Assembly (NCBI GenBank): GCA_015493625.1
Contig: WGCT01000232.1
Coordinates: forward strand, 1 to 7,385
DNA length: 7,385 nt
Origin: Draconibacterium sp.
GTDB taxonomy: Bacteria; Bacteroidota; Bacteroidia; Bacteroidales; Prolixibacteraceae
Direction: 5' to 3'
The position numbers and the translations under genes are program-made. The notes beneath the pieces were generated by a model. The model saw nothing but the letters and a program-made list of their open reading frames with translations. It was not told the DNA's origin and did no database searches. Below, one piece after another: positions 1-7,385 of this stretch (position 1 is its first letter; every line of letters starts with the position of its first letter).

Positions 1-19
1 GTTTAGTGTTGTGTTTTGA

Positions 20-3256
<3,237 letters not shown>

Positions 3257-3278
3257 TTGAGAAGTATTTTTCTAAAAT

Positions 3279-3345
3279 GAAGTTGTTTAAAGTTAAAGAG
3301 AGTTTCCGAAAGTAACCGGTTTTCGCTTTGACTTTAAACAACTTC
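3279..3345. terminator. Long inverted repeat between convergent genes, probable bidirectional terminator
   Basis: The arms are 3279-3298 and 3326-3345. They pair over 20 base pairs with a single T-G mismatch (3294 with 3330), which is a G-U wobble in plus-strand RNA. The 27-base loop contains a possible inner stem, 3307-3311 (CGAAA) with 3321-3325 (TTTCG), around an ACCGGT palindrome. T-rich sequence follows the stem on both strands: TTATTTTT at 3350-3357 for plus-strand transcripts, and ATTTTAG then further T-poor, A-rich bases for minus-strand transcripts. It fills most of the gap between the ends of the beta-galactosidase and permease genes, where a shared terminator is expected. The stem is long and AT-rich, and no ideal uninterrupted U-tract touches it, so it could instead be a 3'-end stabilising hairpin or a dispersed repeat. 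Confidence 0.7.
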
Positions 3346-3349
3346 CTCC

Positions 3350-6300
3350 TTATTTTTCCCCCTGTTTTTGTGACAGTTTCCCAAATATTTTACGAACCCG
3401 GTAGTTTATACGAATGGTTAACATATACATTACCGGCGAAATAAGCAGGGTTAAAAATGTGGCAAACGTTAATCCGAAAATAACTGTCCACGACATTGGC
3501 CCCCAGAAGGCAACACTCTCGCCACCAATCGAAAAGTTGGGGTTGAAGTGAGAATACAATCCAAAAAAGTCGAAGTTTAAACCTACCGCCAGCGGCAATA
3601 GCCCGAGAACAGTTGTAATGGCAGTAAGTAAAACCGGGCGCAATCGTGTTCTTCCTGCTTCAACAAGCGTTTCAATTTGAATATCGACGGGTAAAAATGC
3701 ACCTTCAGGCAAGTTTAACTCTTCGCGTTTTCGTTTTCTAAGGAGGTCGATATAATCGATTAAAACAATTCCGTTGTTTACCACAATTCCTGCAAGCGAA
3801 ATAATTCCTATTCCGGTCATGATAACCACAAAATCCATTTTAAAAATTCTAAGTCCGAGGAAAACTCCGATTGTACTGAATACAACAGTTGCAAGAATAA
3901 TTGCCGGGCGAATAAACGAGTTAAACTGGGTAACCAGAATGAGCATAATTGAGGCAATAGCCACAAGAAGTGCAAAAATAAGAAACCGGCTGCTTTCGTC
4001 TTGTTCTTTTTGTTCGCCTGTAAAAGCATAACTATATCCGTTTGGCATTTGGTAGTCGGCTAAAAGTTGCCTGATTCGGGCATTTATCCGGTTGGCATTG
4101 TACCCCTCAACAATTCCCGAAGAGATGGTAATTACCCGTTTATTGTCGATACGCGTAATTTTATCGTAGGTGGTTGAATATTCGAAACTTGCCACTGCCG
4201 AAATTGGAACCTTTGTTCCTTTTGGTGGCCCCTCCTGATTTCGAACTGTTAATTTTTGGTTCATCAGTGTGGAAATATCGTTCCGGTATTTCTCTTCGAG
4301 GCGAATTGTAATGTCGTATTCGTCTTCGCCATCTTTAAATTTTCCGGCATCGTAACCAAAAAGCGAATTTCTGAATGCCATTGCAATTTGCTGCGTCGAA
4401 AGGTCGTATAAACGTGCTTTCTCGCGATTTATTTTTACCAGCATTTCGGGCTGACTAACATTTATATTTAGTTTCAATTCGTCGATTCCCTGAATATCAT
4501 CATCTTCAATTATTTTAATAAAATCGTCGGTAATACGTATTAACTCTTCGAATTTATCGCCCGAAACGTCAATGTTTATCGGTTCGCCGGTTGGCGGTTT
4601 CATCTCCTCTTTTTCAACATAAATTTTAGCTCCAACAAAACCATCAAGATTTTGTGTGAGCTCTTTCATTATTTCGGTTGTACTAATTCCTTTACGGAAT
4701 TTAAACTCGACAAACGAGATGGTTGTAAGCGATTTATTCGGACTTTTTAACTCCTCAAATTTACCTCCTTTACTCGCGCCAACACTTGTTGTAATCGACT
4801 TTACAATTTCGCGATACGGGCGGAGTGTCTCCTTAATTATCTTCTCAACTTTATACGACACTTCATCGGTTTTTTCGATGGCTGTTCCAATAGGCAACTC
4901 CATTGTAACATAAACCGACTGTGGTTCGGTATTGGGGAAAAACAGAACCTTCGGGTTGCTGTTAAAATAAAAATTTACAGAAAAAACCAACAAAACAATT
5001 GTTAAAAGAAAGTATATATAGGGTTTGTATCCGGTTAATGCAAACCGCAATTGGCGGCTGTAAAAATTTTCGAGCCACACCAGAAATTTTGTTTGAAACC
5101 AACGTGCCAACGGACGCAAAAGAATTAAATTCAGCACAAGTAAAATTGTAACTGTCATTAAAATATTGGCAACTGCATAAATTTGTATGAAATAGAATGG
5201 CAATGCCAAAAGCGCAAAAACAGCAGCTAAAAGTAACGAGCGTCGCCAGTTTGCACGGGTTTTAATATCTTCAATTTTTATAAACGTTGAAACAAAAGCA
5301 GGGTTTAGAATTAGTGCCACAAACAGCGACGATGATAGAACAATAATTAAAGTTTTTGGTAAAATACTCATAAACTCACCTATTATTCCTTCCCACATTA
5401 ACAGCGGAATAAATGCTGCCAGCGTGGTAAGTGTTGACGAAATAATAGGCATCGCAATTTCGCTCACTCCTTTTTTTGTTGCTTCGAGTGCCGAATAACC
5501 CAAACTATACAGTCGATAAACGTTTTCGACCACAACAATGGCATTGTCAACCAACATTCCCAGTGCCAAAATTAGCCCGAAAAGCACCATGTTATTAAGA
5601 GTTGTTCCCGACTGTTGTAAAATAATAAACGATAAAAACATCGACATTGGAATGGCAAGGCCAGAGAAAAGTGCATTTCGTAATCCGAGAAACAGATAGA
5701 GAATGAAGATAACCAGAATCATTCCAAGAATAATACTGTTTTCGAGGTTACTAATTTCGTTTCTAATGTGATGTGTTTTATCGTCGGTGGTGGTAATAGT
5801 AAGCTCTTTCGGAATAAATCCTCCGGCCTTTTGCTCTTTAATTGCGGCAAGTACTTTTTCTGAGGCGGTAAGAATATTTTCGCCCGATTTCTTTTTAATG
5901 GTTAATGTAACCACCGGTTTATCGTTTAACCTTGCCACGGTTGCTTTCTCTTTGTAGCCGTCAACAACTTTTGCCACATCGCGAATATAAACCGGTTTTC
6001 CTTTATTCACTTTTATAATGGTGTTGGCAATTTGGTCGACATTTTTATAGTCGGCTACCACTCTGATAACGCGGCGTATTTTATCGGATGTAAACTCGCC
6101 GGCTCCCATTGTAATGTTCTCAACACGAATGGCTTTTGCAATGTCGTCGAAAGTTATTCCAACGGCATCGAGCTGATACGGGTCGACATTAATCTGAATC
6201 TCACGCTCTTCAACTCCTTTAATGTTTGCCTCCGAAATTTCGTTTAAACTTTCAAATTCGTCCTGTAAAATTTCGGCATATCTTTTTAGGTCGCGCATAC

Positions 6301-6790
6301 TGTAATCGCCCGAAAGATTTACATTCATTATTGGAAATTCCGAGAGGTCGATATCTACTACAACCGGATCCTGGTCGAGGTCGTCGGGCAATTCCGATTT
6401 TGCTTTGTCAACGCGGTCTTTCGTATCTTGCAGCGCTTGCTTTATCGAAAAAGTTGTATTGAATTCAACATTAATTGAACTGCGATCCTGATACGATGCC
6501 GACGTAACTTTCTTTACCCCTTTCAGCCCTTTTAACTCTTGCTCAATTGGGCGGGTAATCAGGTTTTCTATATCAACCGGAGAGTTTCCCGGGTAGATGG
6601 TTTGAATAAGAATATTAGGTGCCACAATTTCGGGCATTAACTCGCGCGGCATTTTTTGGTACGACCAAATTCCGAAAAATACAAGTAAAGCGGTTAAAAT
6701 ATAAACCGTTGTTTTATTTTTCAGTGCCAGATACGTTAGTTTAAATTTCCGCGTAATATTCTGAATATTTTTGTTTTTTTCTTCCGCCAT
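3350..6790 (-). CDS. RND efflux permease, AcrB-like (HAE-1-type), inner-membrane pump subunit
   Basis: Proton-driven inner-membrane exporter that works as a trimer, joined by a periplasmic adaptor to an outer-membrane channel. TM1 lies near residues 28-45, followed by the first large periplasmic porter region (about 46-350), TM2 352-368, TM3 373-391, TM4 398-419, TM5 446-465 and TM6 474-497. TM7 is near 591-609, then the second porter region (about 610-934), TM8 935-954, TM9 962-980, TM10 987-1012, TM11 1050-1069 and TM12 1101-1125. The TM4 motif GMLVDNAIVVVENV holds Asp415, which matches AcrB Asp407. The AcrB Asp408 position is Asn416 and the Lys940 position is Asn1005, while Arg1049 and Thr1056 match Arg971 and Thr978. 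At 1146 residues it is about 100 longer than AcrB. Part of the excess is a hydrophobic stretch at 518-558 and a loop at 1071-1098. The ATG at 6790 is the only sensible start: TM1 begins shortly after it and no upstream in-frame start is seen. It follows the adaptor gene by 29 bases, so the two form one operon. The family is secure, but the exported substrate (drug, lipid, detergent or metabolite) cannot be told. The TM4 sequence argues against the heavy-metal CusA branch. Confidence 0.95.
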   Translation of the reverse strand: MAEEKNKNIQNITRKFKLTYLALKNKTTVYILTALLVFFGIWSYQKMPRELMPEIVAPNILIQTIYPGNSPVDIENLITRPIEQELKGLKGVKKVTSASYQDRSSINVEFNTTFSIKQALQDTKDRVDKAKSELPDDLDQDPVVVDIDLSEFPIMNVNLSGDYSMRDLKRYAEILQDEFESLNEISEANIKGVEEREIQINVDPYQLDAVGITFDDIAKAIRVENITMGAGEFTSDKIRRVIRVVADYKNVDQIANTIIKVNKGKPVYIRDVAKVVDGYKEKATVARLNDKPVVTLTIKKKSGENILTASEKVLAAIKEQKAGGFIPKELTITTTDDKTHHIRNEISNLENSIILGMILVIFILYLFLGLRNALFSGLAIPMSMFLSFIILQQSGTTLNNMVLFGLILALGMLVDNAIVVVENVYRLYSLGYSALEATKKGVSEIAMPIISSTLTTLAAFIPLLMWEGIIGEFMSILPKTLIIVLSSSLFVALILNPAFVSTFIKIEDIKTRANWRRSLLLAAVFALLALPFYFIQIYAVANILMTVTILLVLNLILLRPLARWFQTKFLVWLENFYSRQLRFALTGYKPYIYFLLTIVLLVFSVNFYFNSNPKVLFFPNTEPQSVYVTMELPIGTAIEKTDEVSYKVEKIIKETLRPYREIVKSITTSVGASKGGKFEELKSPNKSLTTISFVEFKFRKGISTTEIMKELTQNLDGFVGAKIYVEKEEMKPPTGEPINIDVSGDKFEELIRITDDFIKIIEDDDIQGIDELKLNINVSQPEMLVKINREKARLYDLSTQQIAMAFRNSLFGYDAGKFKDGEDEYDITIRLEEKYRNDISTLMNQKLTVRNQEGPPKGTKVPISAVASFEYSTTYDKITRIDNKRVITISSGIVEGYNANRINARIRQLLADYQMPNGYSYAFTGEQKEQDESSRFLIFALLVAIASIMLILVTQFNSFIRPAIILATVVFSTIGVFLGLRIFKMDFVVIMTGIGIISLAGIVVNNGIVLIDYIDLLRKRKREELNLPEGAFLPVDIQIETLVEAGRTRLRPVLLTAITTVLGLLPLAVGLNFDFFGLYSHFNPNFSIGGESVAFWGPMSWTVIFGLTFATFLTLLISPVMYMLTIRINYRVRKIFGKLSQKQGEK

Positions 6791-6819
6791 TTCTTTCGGT
6801 TTTATGCAAATTATCTTTT

Positions 6820-7385
6820 TTAAAACTCGATTGGGGTGCCATCGTTAATTTGATTGTAACCCTCCGAAACAATTAACATCCCGGCTTTTAATCCGTCGGT
6901 AATTTCAATAATATTGTTGTTTGTTACACCGGTTTTTACATACACCTTTTTTGCAACATTTTTCCCATTTTGTTTATCCACAATAAATGTGTAGCTCCCT
7001 TTTAAATCTTCTTTTATATACAACACCGGAACGGTAATGGCGTGTAGGTTTTCGTAGTCGCGCAATTTTACAATCGATACCAGATTGGGTTTAATCATTT
7101 TGTCGGGGTTATTAATATCAATTCGAACTCTGAAAGTCCGGTTGTTTGGGTCTATTGTATTTCCAATTTGGTTGATTTTGGCTTTTACTTCGCGATTGAG
7201 GGCAGGAAAAAAGAGGTTAACTTTATCGCCTTTATTAATTTTTGTAAGGTAAAACTCCGATATGTCGGCATAAATTTTTATTTTACTAATGTTAACCACC
7301 TTTGCAAAAGGCACTTGCGGGTTTCCAATATTTCCTTTTTTCTGATAAACCACATCTACAACGCCGCTAACCGGCGATTTTATTT
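6820..7385 (-). CDS. RND periplasmic adaptor (membrane fusion protein, HlyD/AcrA-like), C-terminal part; 5' end outside window
   Basis: Periplasmic adaptor that would link the adjacent RND permease to an outer-membrane TolC-like channel. Only the last 187 codons lie in the window and the frame stays open to the right edge. The first visible residues, IKSPVSGVVD, are the second half of the lipoyl-like (barrel-sandwich) motif. A beta-barrel domain follows at about visible residues 28-110 (around the ADISEFYLTKINKGDKV stretch), including the family-typical IDPNNRTFRVRI segment. A membrane-proximal domain occupies about 112-187 (VPVLYIKE, then VKTGVTNNNIIEITDGLKAGMLIVSEG). The missing N-terminal portion should hold the signal or lipoprotein peptide, the first lipoyl half and the helical hairpin. 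A GTG at 7351-7353 is an internal Val codon and not the start, because the lipoyl motif continues upstream in frame. It is the upstream partner of the permease gene, with a 29-base gap. The family is secure, but the substrate is unknown. Confidence 0.93.
   Translation of the reverse strand, partial: IKSPVSGVVDVVYQKKGNIGNPQVPFAKVVNISKIKIYADISEFYLTKINKGDKVNLFFPALNREVKAKINQIGNTIDPNNRTFRVRIDINNPDKMIKPNLVSIVKLRDYENLHAITVPVLYIKEDLKGSYTFIVDKQNGKNVAKKVYVKTGVTNNNIIEITDGLKAGMLIVSEGYNQINDGTPIEF

Noticed and set aside
4..11. TAGTGTTG, a 7-of-8 match to the Bacteroidota -7 promoter element TAnnTTTG, about 33 bases before the beta-galactosidase start.
   Set aside because: The partner -33 TTG region would lie outside the window, and one short AT-rich match is expected by chance. 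It was not strong enough to list as a promoter.
3277..3315. A 12-codon reading frame (starting MKLFKVKESF) in the convergent gap, with ATG overlapping the left arm of the hairpin.
   Set aside because: It is very short, has no visible ribosome-binding signal, and its sequence is explained by the inverted repeat. A chance frame in AT-rich DNA is the simpler account.
3257..3349. Possible attachment site or mobile-element end in the convergent gap, because of the inverted repeat.
   Set aside because: There is no transposase, no flanking target-site duplication that I can see, and no integrase nearby. The position between two gene ends favours a terminator.
5117..5239. Possibility that the hydrophobic stretch in the permease marks a gene fusion or a frameshift.
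   Set aside because: The frame is continuous, the flanking TM6 and TM7 regions align in order with the RND family, and the overall length fits other Bacteroidota permeases. An in-frame family insertion is the better explanation.
7351..7353. GTG on the minus strand as a possible start codon of the adaptor gene.
   Set aside because: The frame stays open upstream to the window edge and encodes the conserved lipoyl-motif residues IKSPVSGVVD, so the gene begins outside the window.

Overview
The window looks like a piece of a Bacteroidota chromosome. The DNA is AT-rich, start codons are preceded by A-rich stretches rather than a clear Shine-Dalgarno sequence, and the protein families (a lipoprotein GH2 beta-galactosidase and a long RND permease with phylum-typical loop insertions) are those of this phylum. 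A marine or sediment lineage of Marinilabiliales or Prolixibacteraceae type would fit the codon style. That finer placement is only an impression.

Layout. One complete plus-strand gene (44-3256) encodes a 1070-residue LacZ-type beta-galactosidase with a lipoprotein signal peptide and every catalytic and metal-binding residue I could align to E. coli LacZ. A 93-base convergent gap (3257-3349) follows. It holds a long, nearly perfect inverted repeat that probably terminates transcription from both sides. The rest of the window is read on the minus strand: first (rightmost) the C-terminal 187 residues of a periplasmic adaptor (membrane fusion protein), cut by the right edge, and then, 29 bases downstream, a complete 1146-residue RND efflux permease (3350-6790).

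How the genes work together. The adaptor and permease are the inner-membrane and periplasmic halves of one tripartite efflux pump and are almost certainly co-transcribed. The outer-membrane TolC-like channel, and any regulator, would be expected upstream of the adaptor, beyond position 7385. The beta-galactosidase belongs to a separate transcription unit. It trims terminal beta-galactose from oligosaccharides in the cell envelope, and its true substrate cannot be read from this window because no SusC/SusD pair or other glycosidase is visible. The end-to-end arrangement gives no reason to link sugar degradation with efflux.

I see no tRNA, rRNA, CRISPR array, insertion sequence, phage gene or novel system. 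The main points for a second look are the intergenic hairpin and three family-level departures of the permease from AcrB: a probable extra pair of membrane helices, an altered proton-relay set and an enlarged periplasmic loop.
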